A DNA stretch of 64,000 bases from Chloroflexota bacterium. Its GTDB lineage: Bacteria; Chloroflexota; Anaerolineae; Aggregatilineales; Phototrophicaceae. Each line of letters opens with the position of its first letter. Position 1 is the stretch's first letter. Positions 1 to 9,109 of this stretch are shown here, piece after piece. The stretch is taken from positions 1-64,000 of the forward strand of contig JAPPMO010000101.1 of NCBI GenBank assembly GCA_028873975.1. The letters are read 5' to 3'. The position numbers and the translations under genes were made by a program. Under the pieces are notes generated by a model. That model saw only the letters and a list, made by a program, of their open reading frames with translations. It had not been told where the DNA came from and made no database searches.

Positions 1-113
1 CAGAGAAATTTCACGAAAAACCGACCCACCTCAACACGGGACTATACACCTACCGAGTTTGGGACGGAGGCGTGCTGACGAGCCGCTTGGCACTTTTTGA
101 TGCCCGAAAGTAG
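1..113 (+). CDS. C-terminal fragment of an unrecognised protein (5' end outside window)
   Basis: One frame is open from the left edge to a TAG at 111-113. It encodes about 36 residues ending GLYTYRVWDGGVLTSRLALFDARK-stop (split here as GLYTYRVWDGG then VLTSRLALFDARK). The composition, with alternating aromatic and charged residues, looks like a folded C-terminus rather than noise. It is on the same strand as the sulfate-activation gene downstream. The family cannot be recognised from so short a piece, and a chance open frame of this length is possible. Confidence 0.5.
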   Translation, partial: EKFHEKPTHLNTGLYTYRVWDGGVLTSRLALFDARK

Positions 114-428
114 AGTAGGTCTTAGAACTTTTAAGCGCCTCTGCACCGTTGTTACACTGGCTCAAGAGTACAATCAATGATTTCCTTTGCTAGCAATTCT
201 CGCTAGTATCATATTCGTTTACCTCTTGCCCGTTTTCACGAACAGGTTGTGTTTTCGTGGCTGCCCCGAAAAACGGGCGAGTAGCTCGGTGGTAAATGAC
301 AAATTGATGCTATTACCCTCAATGACCGGGCCTGCCGCTAACAAGACGCCCCTGGATATGATAGAATATCGCAGTTTCGCACTTGGCTCGCTCTCGGCCG
401 ACTCGTATGTCTTGATATGGAGAATTTG
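114..428 (+). other. Intergenic region upstream of sat-cysC
   Basis: This stretch of about 315 bases carries no convincing gene. An 80-residue open frame from a TTG at 187 runs through it and overlaps the next gene, but it has no ribosome site and no recognisable family. Two small inverted repeats are visible: CTAGC/GCTAG around 190-206 and CCCG/CGGG around 264-276. A TATGAT box sits near 358-363 without a clear -35 partner. It may be the leader of the sulfate-activation gene, but I recognise no known riboswitch. Confidence 0.4.
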
Positions 429-2147
429 ATGATAGCGGAGAAAACAAAATTGATTTCGCCTTACGGCGGGGATTTGCTTAACTTGCTGACGCCCTCTGAC
501 CAGCTGGCGGACAGGATGTCCTATGCGGGGGAGTTGCCCTCGCTTCAGGTAAGCTCGCGCGTGGCTTGTGACCTGGAATTGCTGGCGGTGGGGGCCTTTT
601 CACCCCTGCGCGGATTCATGAACCGAGCCGATTTTCAGTCTGTCCTGGATACAATGCGCCTGAGCGACGGTACGCTTTTCCCCATGCCGATCGCCTTGCC
701 GGTTGATCCGAAGGAAGACATCCGAGTCGGCAGCGATATTGCCTTGCGCGACAGCCGCAACAATATCCTGGCGATCCAGCATGTGGAGCAACTTTATGCC
801 TGGGACCTGGAAGAAACGGCGATCAAGGCTTTTGGCAAGTTCGATACGCGACATCCGATCATCGCCGAAATGCACCGCTGGGGCAAGTTGAATATCGCGG
901 GGGAGCTGGAAGTCTTGCAGTTGCCGCATCATCCGGATTTCGCCGAATTGCGCCGGACACCAGCCGAGACGCGCGCCGTGTTGGAAAGTTATGGCCATGA
1001 AAACGTCGTCGCCTTCCAGACGCGCAATCCGCTGCACCGCGTGCACGAGGCTCTGACCAAACGCGCCGCAGCCAGCGTGGACGGGGTGCTGCTTTTGCAT
1101 CCGGTTGTCGGCATGACGCAGCCCGGCGATGTCGATCACTATACCCGCGTCCGTGTCTACAAGACGCTCATCGACAATTACTACGAAGAGGACCGCAGCC
1201 TGCTTTCGCTGCTGCCGCTGGCGATGCGTATGGGCGGACCGCGAGAAGCGGTTTGGCACGCCATCATCCGCCGCAATTATGGCGCCAACCATCTGATTGT
1301 CGGGCGCGATCACGCGGGACCCGGCGCCGACTCGCTGGGCAATCCCTTTTACGGACCCTATGACGCGCAGGACCTGGTCTTGGAACATGCGGAAGAATTG
1401 GGCGTTAAACCACTGCCCTTCACCGAGATGGTCTATCTGGAAGATGAGGACAGGTACGAAGAACGGTCCAAATTGCCGCAAGGCGCCAAAGTGCGCAAGA
1501 TATCGGGCACACAGGTGAGGGAAGATTACCTGGGCAAAGGCGTGCCGCTGCCGGCCTGGTTCTCCCGTCCGGAAGTCGCCCGCATCCTCGCGGAAACTTA
1601 TCCGCCGCGTCATCGGCGCGGCTTGTGCTTATGGTTCACCGGGCTCAGCGGTTCCGGCAAATCAACTACGGCGGAGCAAATCGTCAATCTGCTGCTGGAA
1701 AAAGGGCGGAACGTTACTGTGCTTGACGGCGATGTGGTGCGGACGCATTTGTCCAAGGGCTTGGGCTTCAGCAAGGAAGACCGCGATACGAATATCCGAC
1801 GCATCGGATTTGTCGCTAGCGAGATTGTCCGTCACGGCGGCATGGTGATCTGCGCCGCCATCAGCCCCTATCGCGCGACGAGAGAAAACGTCCGCAACCG
1901 CGTGGGCGAGGGCTTTATGGAGATTTACATGGCGACGCCGCTTGAATATGTCGAAGCGGAGGATGTCAAAGGCTTGTATGCCAAGGCGCGGCGCGGCGAA
2001 ATCAAGGGCTTTACCGGAATAGACGATCCTTATGAACCGCCGCTGAACCCTGATTTCGTATTGACCGCGGAGAACACCACCGCCCAAGCGAATGCTCGCC
2101 TGGTCGTCGATCGCCTGGTCGAGCTGGGCTATGTTCTGGCAGACTAG
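429..2147 (+). CDS. sat-cysC: Bifunctional sulfate adenylyltransferase / adenylylsulfate kinase
   Basis: It activates sulfate in the cytoplasm in two steps: ATP sulfurylase makes APS, and APS kinase phosphorylates it to PAPS for sulfate assimilation or sulfation. The N-terminal two thirds is ATP sulfurylase, with the nucleotide motifs QTRNPLHRVHE and GRDHAGPG. The C-terminal third, from about residue 395, is APS kinase, with the P-loop GLSGSGKST, DGDVVR and FSKEDRDTNIRR. Because the P-loop is intact the kinase is probably active, unlike the regulatory kinase-like domain of fungal enzymes. The frame can also start at ATG 417, but GGAG at 419-422 lies 6 bases before ATG 429, so I prefer 429 (572 aa). 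The next gene is convergent, 24 bases away. Confidence 0.95.
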   Translation: MIAEKTKLISPYGGDLLNLLTPSDQLADRMSYAGELPSLQVSSRVACDLELLAVGAFSPLRGFMNRADFQSVLDTMRLSDGTLFPMPIALPVDPKEDIRVGSDIALRDSRNNILAIQHVEQLYAWDLEETAIKAFGKFDTRHPIIAEMHRWGKLNIAGELEVLQLPHHPDFAELRRTPAETRAVLESYGHENVVAFQTRNPLHRVHEALTKRAAASVDGVLLLHPVVGMTQPGDVDHYTRVRVYKTLIDNYYEEDRSLLSLLPLAMRMGGPREAVWHAIIRRNYGANHLIVGRDHAGPGADSLGNPFYGPYDAQDLVLEHAEELGVKPLPFTEMVYLEDEDRYEERSKLPQGAKVRKISGTQVREDYLGKGVPLPAWFSRPEVARILAETYPPRHRRGLCLWFTGLSGSGKSTTAEQIVNLLLEKGRNVTVLDGDVVRTHLSKGLGFSKEDRDTNIRRIGFVASEIVRHGGMVICAAISPYRATRENVRNRVGEGFMEIYMATPLEYVEAEDVKGLYAKARRGEIKGFTGIDDPYEPPLNPDFVLTAENTTAQANARLVVDRLVELGYVLAD

Positions 2148-2171
2148 GCGCGACAGCAATTTTCTTCCCGT

Positions 2172-5100
2172 TTAGGGCATCGATTGAAGGATCTTGCTTT
2201 CTTCCGACTTCAGTTCGCGGCGGATGACCGTTTTTTCTAGCTCAACCGCGAATAGCACGACAGAAGCGGCAAGGAAGCTGACGGTTATCTGGGCCAAGGT
2301 CAACGCGCTGGTATCGAACAATTCTTGTACGAAGGGCGCATAGACCACTGCCAACTGCAAGAGGAATGTCGACAGCACCGCCCAGAACAAGAGCCGATTG
2401 CCTTTGAATCCAGTACGGAAAAACGAACTGCGATCGCCGGCGTGTATCGCCATGACCTCGAACATCTGCGTGAATGCCAGGACTGTGAAGGCAATAGTCC
2501 GGGGAATCCGCTCGACGCGATTGAGCAATTCGCGGCTTGGGTCACCCTGGTTGAGATGTCCCTCGCCTTCGAGGAATTGCGAGCGGGCCGCGCTGCCGCG
2601 CCTGGCGAGGAAGGCGATTTGCGCCTCGTCCCCCCAGGCGTCCCATTGTTCCGGCACGTATGCTTCTCCGGCGAGCGCGACAATGTCCGGGCGGTCCAGT
2701 TTTTCCAGACCCAATGACGGGCTGCGCGCATCCAACCCGATAATCGCGTATCCCCAAACATAGCTGCCTAGAGTCAAGATCGCGATCAAGATGCCGACCC
2801 AGATAATGTGTCGTCCCGTACCACCCGCGAAAATGCTCTCGTTGATTGGCCGCGGTCGCCGCTGCATGACGCCGGCTTCGGCCGGTTCAAAACCCAGCGC
2901 GATGGCCGGCAATCCGTCCGTGACCAGGTTGATCCAGAGTATCTGGATGGCCAACAGTGGAATGGGCAAATTGATCAAAAGCGCGACGAACATCACCAGT
3001 ATCTCGCCGACATTGGAACTCAGGAGATACTTGATGAATTTCTTGATGTTGTCGTAGATGGCGCGGCCTTCCTCGATCGCGGAGACGATGGAACGGAAGT
3101 TGTCGTCGGTCAGGATCATTTCCGCGGCGCCTTTGCTGACATCGGCGCCGGTGATGCCCATGGCGACGCCGATATCCGCCTGTTTTAGCGCGGGCGCGTC
3201 GTTAACGCCGTCGCCGGTCATGGCCACGATATTGCCGGTTCGCTGCAGCGATTGCACCAGCGTGAGTTTGTGCGCCGGCGAAACGCGCGCGAAGCAAGTC
3301 GCGCCTTCAAGGGCTATCGCCAGATCATGCCCGCTCATCGCATCCAGCTGCGCGCCAGTGATCGCCTTCTGATCGGCGCGCAGGATGCCCAGATCTCTGG
3401 CGATGGCTTCGGCGGTCAATGCGTGGTCGCCGGTGATCATGATCGTGCGGATGCCCGCTTCTTTCGCATGTCGAACTGCTTCGCTCGCTTCCGGACGCGG
3501 CGGATCAAGGATGCCAACCAAGCCAAGCAGCGTGAGCTCACGTTCGATACTTGGGATGGGCCCCTCGGGAATCTCGCTCAAGGATCGGCAGGCGACGCCC
3601 AAAATGCGCAGTCCATCATTGGCCATGCGGTCAACGCGCTCCTGCCATTGGCGGCGACGACCTTCGTCCATAGGCTTGGGACCGTCAGGCGTTTGTTCGG
3701 CTTTCGCCCACTCGATCAAGTTGTCGGGCGCTCCCTTGGTGATTGCCAGGTAAGCCGCGCCCGGGAACAATTGCGCCGCCGAGGCGCTGGAAACCTGGTG
3801 CATCGTCGTCATGGCTTTGCGGTCGCTGCTGAAGGGCAGCTCCGCCACGCGCGGCAGGTCCTGCTCCAGGCGCTCGCGCGTCAAGCCGGCTTTTTGCGCC
3901 GCCACAAGCAAAGCCGCTTCGGTGTTGTCTCCCACAACTTTGGCTCGGTTTCCCGAGGATTCAGCTTCCAGATAAGCATTGGTCGATAGAGCCATGGCTT
4001 GCAGCATGCGCAAGACCATCTCGTCCTTCTCGGTGTCTACAGTCGCAGCCCGCCGCTCGGGGTCCCGCGTACCCAAATAGGTCAGCTCCCCTTGCGGCTC
4101 GTAGCCGGATCCGTGAATGTTTATCTCGTCGTAATCTGGCAAGACCAGGATCGTTGCGGTCATTTCATTCCTGGTGAGGGTGCCGGTTTTGTCCGAGCAG
4201 ATGACGGAAACCGAGCCCAAGGTCTCGACTGCCGGCAGCCTGCGAATGAGCGCATTGCGCTTGACCATGCGATTGGCGCCGAGCGACAGGCCGATGGTGA
4301 CCAGGGCGGGCAATCCTTCTGGCACTGCGGCGACGGCCAGGCTGATGGCGATCAAAAACATCTGCTCGGCGGGTATGCCTTGTACGGCGAATCCCACCGC
4401 GAACACGATCGCGACGACGATCAGGGCGCCAGTCGCCAGTACGCGACCGAGTTGATTCAAGCGCCGCTGAAGAGGCGTGACGCCTTCTTCGACTTGCAGC
4501 AGCATGGCGGCAATGTTGCCGAGTTCGGTGCGCAATCCGGTCGTCGTGACGACCATTTCCCCGCGACCGAAATTGACTGCCGTACCCATGAATGCCATAT
4601 TGCTTCGGTCGCCAAGGGCTAGTTTGTCCGAGGCGATCGGAGCTGTATCCTTGCTGACTGGCAGCGATTCGCCGGTGAGCGCCGCTTCTTCAATTTCCAG
4701 ATTGATCGTCTCGATGAGTCTGCCGTCTGCCGGAATGCGGTCCCCTTCGGCAATGAGCGCGATGTCGCCGGGAACGAGTTCTTCGGCGCTGATCTCGCGC
4801 ACCTGGCCGGCCCGCCGCACCCGGACCCTCGGCACTTGCAGTCGGCTTAGGGCTGCGAGCGCCTGTTCAGCCTGGTATTCCTGATATATCCCGAGCATCG
4901 CGTTCAAAGCCACGATTGCCAGGATGACAATGACGTCGGTCGCCTCGCCCAGGATCGCCGAAATCGCCGCCGCGACAATGAGAATGACGACCATGATATC
5001 GGCGAACTGCGCGAGTATGAGTTTGAACCAGTTGACGCCTTCGTCGGCGGGAAGGACGTTTTTGCCATATCTGCTTTGGCGCGACAGGACTTCAGCAAAA

Positions 5101-5174
5101 TCCAGGCCAGCGGTCTTGTCAACGCCCAGCGCGTCCAGGGTCTGATCTACAGTTTGTTGGTAGACTTCGGTCAT
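2172..5174 (-). CDS. Calcium-transporting P-type ATPase (SERCA/PacL-like, P2A)
   Basis: This is a polytopic membrane pump driven by ATP, probably exporting Ca2+. The phosphorylated aspartate is in DKTGTLT near residue 329, and TGDGVNDAPALK marks the hinge domain. Residues that bind calcium in SERCA are kept: PEGLPA in M4, SSNVGE in M5 and NLVTDGLPA in M6 (N, T and D). An N-terminal cation-ATPase domain and a C-terminal transmembrane block complete about 1000 residues, the usual length. The frame extends 20 codons further upstream, but ATG 5174 is preceded by GGGAG at a 6-base spacing, so it is the better start. Manganese or another divalent ion cannot be excluded. Confidence 0.92.
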   Translation of the reverse strand: MTEVYQQTVDQTLDALGVDKTAGLDFAEVLSRQSRYGKNVLPADEGVNWFKLILAQFADIMVVILIVAAAISAILGEATDVIVILAIVALNAMLGIYQEYQAEQALAALSRLQVPRVRVRRAGQVREISAEELVPGDIALIAEGDRIPADGRLIETINLEIEEAALTGESLPVSKDTAPIASDKLALGDRSNMAFMGTAVNFGRGEMVVTTTGLRTELGNIAAMLLQVEEGVTPLQRRLNQLGRVLATGALIVVAIVFAVGFAVQGIPAEQMFLIAISLAVAAVPEGLPALVTIGLSLGANRMVKRNALIRRLPAVETLGSVSVICSDKTGTLTRNEMTATILVLPDYDEINIHGSGYEPQGELTYLGTRDPERRAATVDTEKDEMVLRMLQAMALSTNAYLEAESSGNRAKVVGDNTEAALLVAAQKAGLTRERLEQDLPRVAELPFSSDRKAMTTMHQVSSASAAQLFPGAAYLAITKGAPDNLIEWAKAEQTPDGPKPMDEGRRRQWQERVDRMANDGLRILGVACRSLSEIPEGPIPSIERELTLLGLVGILDPPRPEASEAVRHAKEAGIRTIMITGDHALTAEAIARDLGILRADQKAITGAQLDAMSGHDLAIALEGATCFARVSPAHKLTLVQSLQRTGNIVAMTGDGVNDAPALKQADIGVAMGITGADVSKGAAEMILTDDNFRSIVSAIEEGRAIYDNIKKFIKYLLSSNVGEILVMFVALLINLPIPLLAIQILWINLVTDGLPAIALGFEPAEAGVMQRRPRPINESIFAGGTGRHIIWVGILIAILTLGSYVWGYAIIGLDARSPSLGLEKLDRPDIVALAGEAYVPEQWDAWGDEAQIAFLARRGSAARSQFLEGEGHLNQGDPSRELLNRVERIPRTIAFTVLAFTQMFEVMAIHAGDRSSFFRTGFKGNRLLFWAVLSTFLLQLAVVYAPFVQELFDTSALTLAQITVSFLAASVVLFAVELEKTVIRRELKSEESKILQSMP

Positions 5175-5427
5175 CGACGGCTCCCACCGATAAACCGGGC
5201 GTACAGGACTCCGAATTCCAGGGGCCGCGCGCAATGATATGCCAGCGGACTGGGAAGCTCTACTCCAATTCTTGGGGTGAAGCGTCCGCGATAGGCGCCA
5301 GCATGTCTTCGTATCCAGCTACTTCGGCTCGTTTTGCCCCAAGATTATATGCCACTTTGTTTGATTAAACGAAGCGGCAGCGCTCCCGCCATCGTGAAAA
5401 ACCCAGGCGCCCACGATTCATTGGCTA
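5175..5427. other. Intergenic region between the divergent ATPase and aldolase genes
   Basis: No gene is supported here. The stretch separates the divergently transcribed P-type ATPase and threonine aldolase and should hold the ATPase promoter. I see no strong -35/-10 pair for the ATPase and no repeat of the families found elsewhere in the window. Confidence 0.4.
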
Positions 5428-5456
5428 TTGCCATAGCACTTGTTTCTGTCTAGTAT
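5428..5456 (+). promoter_or_regulatory. Sigma-70-like promoter of the threonine aldolase gene
   Basis: TTGCCA at 5428-5433 and TAGTAT at 5451-5456 are separated by 17 bases, close to the housekeeping consensus. The predicted start of transcription, near 5463, leaves a leader of about 33 bases before ATG 5496. Confidence 0.5.
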
Positions 5457-5495
5457 CTGAACCAGGTATTAGGCAACTGAAAGCGCCCTATCAGC

Positions 5496-6536
5496 ATGAA
5501 AACCATTGATCTGAGAAGCGACACAGTTTCGCATCCGACCCCGGAAATGCGGGATGCGATGGCGAATGCGGTTGTCGGCGACGATGTATACCACGACGAT
5601 CCCACAGTCAATCAATTGGAAGCCGATGCCGCCGCCATGCTGGGCAAGGAAGCGGCTGTCTTTGTAACCAGCGGCACGCAGGGCAACCTCTGCGCTTTAC
5701 TGGCGCATTGTCAGCGAGGCGATTCGATAATCATCGGCGATACGTCGCATATCTTTCGCTTTGAGCAAGGGGGAGTGGCGCAGATCGGCGGCATTCTGCC
5801 GCATACGATTCCCGTGCAGGCGGACGGCAGTTTGCGCTTGCGGGACATTGAAAATGCGATTCAGCCAGACGATGAGCACAAGCCGATTACGCGACTGGTC
5901 GCCCTGGAAAACACGCATAACGCGGCGGGGGGCATGCCCTTGTCCGCCGAGTACACGGCACAAGTTTCCAGGCTGGCGCAAGAACGCGGTTTGCTACTGC
6001 ATATCGACGGCGCAAGGATCTTTAACGCCGCTGCGGCCTTCAATGTTGATGTGAAAGAGCTGGTGGCGGGCGCTGATTCTGTCACTTTTTGTCTTTCCAA
6101 GGGGCTGTGCGCGCCTGCGGGATCGATATTGCTGGGTTCGCGAGATTTTATTCGCCGGGCGCGCCGAGCGCGCAAGGCGCTTGGGGGCAGCTTGCGACAG
6201 GCGGGCATCCTGGCGGCGGCCGGTTTGATTGCTTTGCACAAGATGAAAGATCGCTTGCGGGAGGACCACCGGAACGCGGGCTTATTGGCCGAAGGGCTCA
6301 GCGAGATACCGCAAGTGATCGTCGAAAAGCACAGCACCAACTTCGTCTATTTTTCTTTGGCGGAAGACGCTCGCATGACTTCAGGCCAATTTGTCCGCTT
6401 GTTAAGCCAAGAATATAATGTCTTCATGTCGCCATACGGGGGCGAAAAAGGCTCAATTCGACTGCGCACCCATTATTGGATTGACCAGCGAGCGATTGAT
6501 ACGGTACTTGCAGCGGTGAGAACCATCCTGAGATGA
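5496..6536 (+). CDS. ltaE: Low-specificity L-threonine aldolase
   Basis: A PLP-dependent enzyme of fold type I that splits L-threonine (or allo-threonine) into glycine and acetaldehyde. It opens with [16 protein letters not shown], the signature of this family, and has the PLP-binding lysine in [23 protein letters not shown] supplies the cofactor-contacting aspartate. The length of 346 aa is normal. Its stop overlaps the start of the following membrane-protein gene (ATGA), so the two are probably translated together. A promoter is visible upstream at 5428-5456. Confidence 0.93.
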   Translation: MKTIDLRSDTVSHPTPEMRDAMANAVVGDDVYHDDPTVNQLEADAAAMLGKEAAVFVTSGTQGNLCALLAHCQRGDSIIIGDTSHIFRFEQGGVAQIGGILPHTIPVQADGSLRLRDIENAIQPDDEHKPITRLVALENTHNAAGGMPLSAEYTAQVSRLAQERGLLLHIDGARIFNAAAAFNVDVKELVAGADSVTFCLSKGLCAPAGSILLGSRDFIRRARRARKALGGSLRQAGILAAAGLIALHKMKDRLREDHRNAGLLAEGLSEIPQVIVEKHSTNFVYFSLAEDARMTSGQFVRLLSQEYNVFMSPYGGEKGSIRLRTHYWIDQRAIDTVLAAVRTILR

Positions 6537-7252
6537 TAGAAGAGTCTCCGCGCGATCTCGTAAACGAATCCCCAGACATAGAATCAAGGGGCGATGAGGC
6601 CATTCAAACGGCGCCAGTTGAGAGCGCTTCCTCCGGGCAATATCGCGGCGCCGCGAGCGATCCGATTTTCGGATTCATGATTGCGGCCGCGCTCAGCGTT
6701 GGTCTCAGTCCTTTGTTGCCGGATAATGCCGATTTGCGCTACACGCTTGCCTGGGGCGCGCTTTCCGGGGTGAGCGTTCTATCCTGGTTGCTGGGCAGCA
6801 TGGAGCGCATCGGGCATGAAAGGCCGGAGAATATCGGCTGGGGCTTGCTCTATGGATTGCTGCTGGGCATCCCCTTCATGGTATTTTTGCGTCAGCCATT
6901 CCTGGAACCAGCCACAGCGCAAATGTTCCCGGGGATGACTGCCGGCAGCCTGCTCGCGTTTCTGGTGTTTGTGATGCCAATATCGGAGACCTTGTTTTTC
7001 CGCGGCTTGCTGCAAAAGCAGTTGCCCTTCTGGGTAGTGGGCGTCTTGGCAACGCTTTGGAATATAGTCCTTTTTTTCCCCGTTATGTGGCAGACGGTGA
7101 TACGGTTGCACGCTGTAACGGCGGTTATCGTTATCATCTTGCTATTGATGAATATGGTGTTTGTTTACGTGCGCGAAAGAAATGGTTTGGCAGCTGCCTG
7201 GGTCTGCCAGATTGTCGCCAATCTGGTCATCCTCTACGTGCCGTTTCTCTAG
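6533..7252 (+). CDS. CPBP (Abi/Rce1)-family-like membrane protein, catalytic motif degraded
   Basis: A 239-residue protein with a polar N-terminal tail of about 40 residues followed by hydrophobic segments typical of the CPBP intramembrane protease family. The stretch PISETLFFRGLLQ at residues 149-161 matches the EExxxR motif region, but the second glutamate is threonine (E152-T153, R157). The later histidine positions also look lost: FFPVMW where FxxxH is usual, and CQIVAN where an H-x(3)-N pair is usual. It may therefore be a non-proteolytic relative. It overlaps ltaE by 4 bases, so it is co-transcribed. The function is unknown. Confidence 0.7.
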   Translation: MIEESPRDLVNESPDIESRGDEAIQTAPVESASSGQYRGAASDPIFGFMIAAALSVGLSPLLPDNADLRYTLAWGALSGVSVLSWLLGSMERIGHERPENIGWGLLYGLLLGIPFMVFLRQPFLEPATAQMFPGMTAGSLLAFLVFVMPISETLFFRGLLQKQLPFWVVGVLATLWNIVLFFPVMWQTVIRLHAVTAVIVIILLLMNMVFVYVRERNGLAAAWVCQIVANLVILYVPFL

Positions 7253-7325
7253 GCGCCTGCGGGCGCGGGCATGGGCATCCCATTCTCTAACGGGCGGCAC
7301 AGAAGCCAGCGCTGGACTACCGGGA

Positions 7326-8039
7326 TTACTCGGCCAAGTGTTCCAGTGGATCGGGCTTGGGGACCGGTTTGAAGAACCCCGCGAAGAACATCAAGGCGAA
7401 GCCGGCGATGAATCCGCCAATATGCGCCCAATGGGCGACATCGGTCTCGACGCCGATCCATCCCACTTGCTGCAGAATATCCATCAAGAACCAATAACCC
7501 AGGAAAAGAAAAGCGGGCGCGTTAACCGACCAGACAAATGGACGGAAGAAACCGAGCATCGTCTTGACTTTGGCGTCCGGACGCAAATAGAGGAATCCCC
7601 CCATGACGCCGGCGATGGCGCCGCTGGCGCCAATGACGACGCCGGTATCGGCGACTGTGCAAATGGTATTGCCAAGCATGACGTGCGCGATCGTCGCCAC
7701 AACCCCAAATGTCAGGTAGGCGACGACAAACTTGATGCTGCCCAGGTAGCGCTCGACTAAGCCGCCAAAAAGGAAGAGAAACCACATATTGCCCAGCGCA
7801 TGGGCGACGCTGGCGTGCAGGAACATGCTGCGGAAGGCGTCAAGCGTCGTCGTCCCAAAGGACTGTTCGCCGATTTTGCAGACTTCCAGGCCGTAGTTTT
7901 GCAATGCAGCCTTCAAGAAGCCTTCGCCCTGGGCATCCACTGACAGTTCCCACAGAAAGACCAGGATATTGATGACGATCAGCACAATGGTGGCTTTGGG
8001 AAGTTTTTTGTCTCGTCCGATTACCGTTAAAGGAAACAT
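7326..8039 (-). CDS. Rhomboid family intramembrane serine protease (copy 1)
   Basis: An integral membrane serine protease that cleaves transmembrane substrates. It has about six transmembrane segments in 237 residues. The catalytic serine is S139 in GASG, with H206 in AHIGGF as its partner. H80 and N84 in HALGNMWFLFLFG are the expected oxyanion-hole residues, so it should be active. GAGGG stands 8 bases before the ATG. A second rhomboid of the same layout lies immediately upstream on the same strand, separated by a repeat element. Its substrates cannot be inferred. Confidence 0.9.
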   Translation of the reverse strand: MFPLTVIGRDKKLPKATIVLIVINILVFLWELSVDAQGEGFLKAALQNYGLEVCKIGEQSFGTTTLDAFRSMFLHASVAHALGNMWFLFLFGGLVERYLGSIKFVVAYLTFGVVATIAHVMLGNTICTVADTGVVIGASGAIAGVMGGFLYLRPDAKVKTMLGFFRPFVWSVNAPAFLFLGYWFLMDILQQVGWIGVETDVAHWAHIGGFIAGFALMFFAGFFKPVPKPDPLEHLAE

Positions 8040-8120
8040 GGCCGCGCCCTCTTGCTCGCCCTGACTTATTTACGTTATCACAGCATTTTGGTTTCGCGCA
8101 AGTCACCTCCCGCGTTGGAC

Positions 8121-8282
8121 GGTAGTTTATCCTTTTCGGTTGAAACAAAAAGCTTAACCACCGAGGCCACCGAGGACACTGAGAATTGGTTGCGAAATAG
8201 TCCTTTTCTTTGTGTCCTTCGTGTCTTTGTGGTGAAACTGAATGTGGCTCAATTGAATTTCAACCGAATTCGATACATTACC
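8121..8282. repeat. Short dispersed element, family B, copy 1
   Basis: About 160 non-coding bases between the two rhomboid genes. Its left end, GGTAGTTTATCC then TTTTCGGTTGAAAC, is an imperfect inverted copy of its right end, GAATTTCAACCGAATTCGAT. The core holds ACCGAGG/ACCGAGGACACTGAG and TTTGTGTCCTTCGTGTC. Nearly the same sequence recurs at 63510-63662, and in the opposite orientation at 53847-54018. The short open frame it contains (LTTEATEDTE...VLRVFVVK) also recurs in the other copies, but only because the DNA repeats. Confidence 0.85.
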
Positions 8283-8295
8283 CATTGGAACGGTT

Positions 8296-9000
8296 TCATT
8301 CCTTGGCTGAATGGCGGCTTGCGCTCATTGGGGGCGCGATGAAAAAGGAGATGACAAAGATGAGCGCCAGCCCGGTGAAGAATCCGCCAACATGGCCCCA
8401 ATGCACATTGATTCGCGGCGCCACTGAACCAACTTCGTAGAAGAACTGCATGAACAGCCAGTAGACCAGATAGACCCAGGCGGGTGCATTAACGTCGTAT
8501 CCAAAAATCTTGAGAAAAATGATCTTAGACCTGATTCGCGCGGTGGGGAAAAGGAAGAGGAAGGCGCCGATGATTCCCGAGATCGCTCCGCTGGACCCGA
8601 TCATGTATTGCGGTTCGCTACAGAGCGCGCCATCAAAGAAAATGTGACCGAAATGCCCGCCGAAACCGACGATGAGATAAAAGGCGAGGAACTTCCAGTG
8701 CCCCAGGTGCTCTTCGATGCGAGCGCCGAAAACGTAAAAGATAATGATGTTGGAAGTAAGATGCACAAAGCTCATGTGGAGGAAGATGCTTCGCATGCCG
8801 TCGATCACTGTCTCGAGCGGGCTCTGCAGGCTCACGGCGCAGATGTTCAAGACATAACTGCTATATACCTCTTCAAGCGACAATCCGCCGAAAAAGGCAT
8901 ATAAGAGGACATAGACGAAAGCCAAGACATTCGTGACTGTGACAAAGAACGCCACGTAGGGTCGATAATCCGATTTGCCGACAATCTTGTATGGGATCAT
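8296..9000 (-). CDS. Rhomboid family intramembrane serine protease (copy 2)
   Basis: The second of two adjacent rhomboids, 234 residues, with the same order of hydrophobic segments as its neighbour. The nucleophile is S137 in GSSGAISG, the general base H203 in HWGHVGGF, and H80/N84 in HLTSNIIIFYVFG form the oxyanion site. AGGAG lies 8 bases before the ATG. The two copies differ widely in sequence, so the duplication is old or the genes were gathered separately. The interval between them holds a family B repeat, so they may be separate transcripts. Confidence 0.9.
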   Translation of the reverse strand: MIPYKIVGKSDYRPYVAFFVTVTNVLAFVYVLLYAFFGGLSLEEVYSSYVLNICAVSLQSPLETVIDGMRSIFLHMSFVHLTSNIIIFYVFGARIEEHLGHWKFLAFYLIVGFGGHFGHIFFDGALCSEPQYMIGSSGAISGIIGAFLFLFPTARIRSKIIFLKIFGYDVNAPAWVYLVYWLFMQFFYEVGSVAPRINVHWGHVGGFFTGLALIFVISFFIAPPMSASRHSAKE

Positions 9001-9109
9001 CCCGCCGACTCCTAAACAAGCGCTGGAACCAGCTTAGCATAAAGAATTGGGCATAGGCAAATTGACCCGAATGTTCGGCGCCGGCCGTTGAAAAGCGCGC
9101 TTGTGTGTC

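Noticed and set aside
187..429. 80-residue open frame before sat-cysC
   Set aside because: It starts at TTG without a ribosome site, overlaps the real gene, has no recognisable domain and shows irregular composition.
600..1613. 337-residue antisense open frame inside sat-cysC
   Set aside because: The sense frame carries clear ATP sulfurylase motifs; the antisense frame is a by-product of codon usage.
8052..8342. Small open frame containing LTTEATEDTE and VLRVFVVK
   Set aside because: The same peptide recurs wherever the family B repeat occurs; it is translated repeat DNA, not a gene family.
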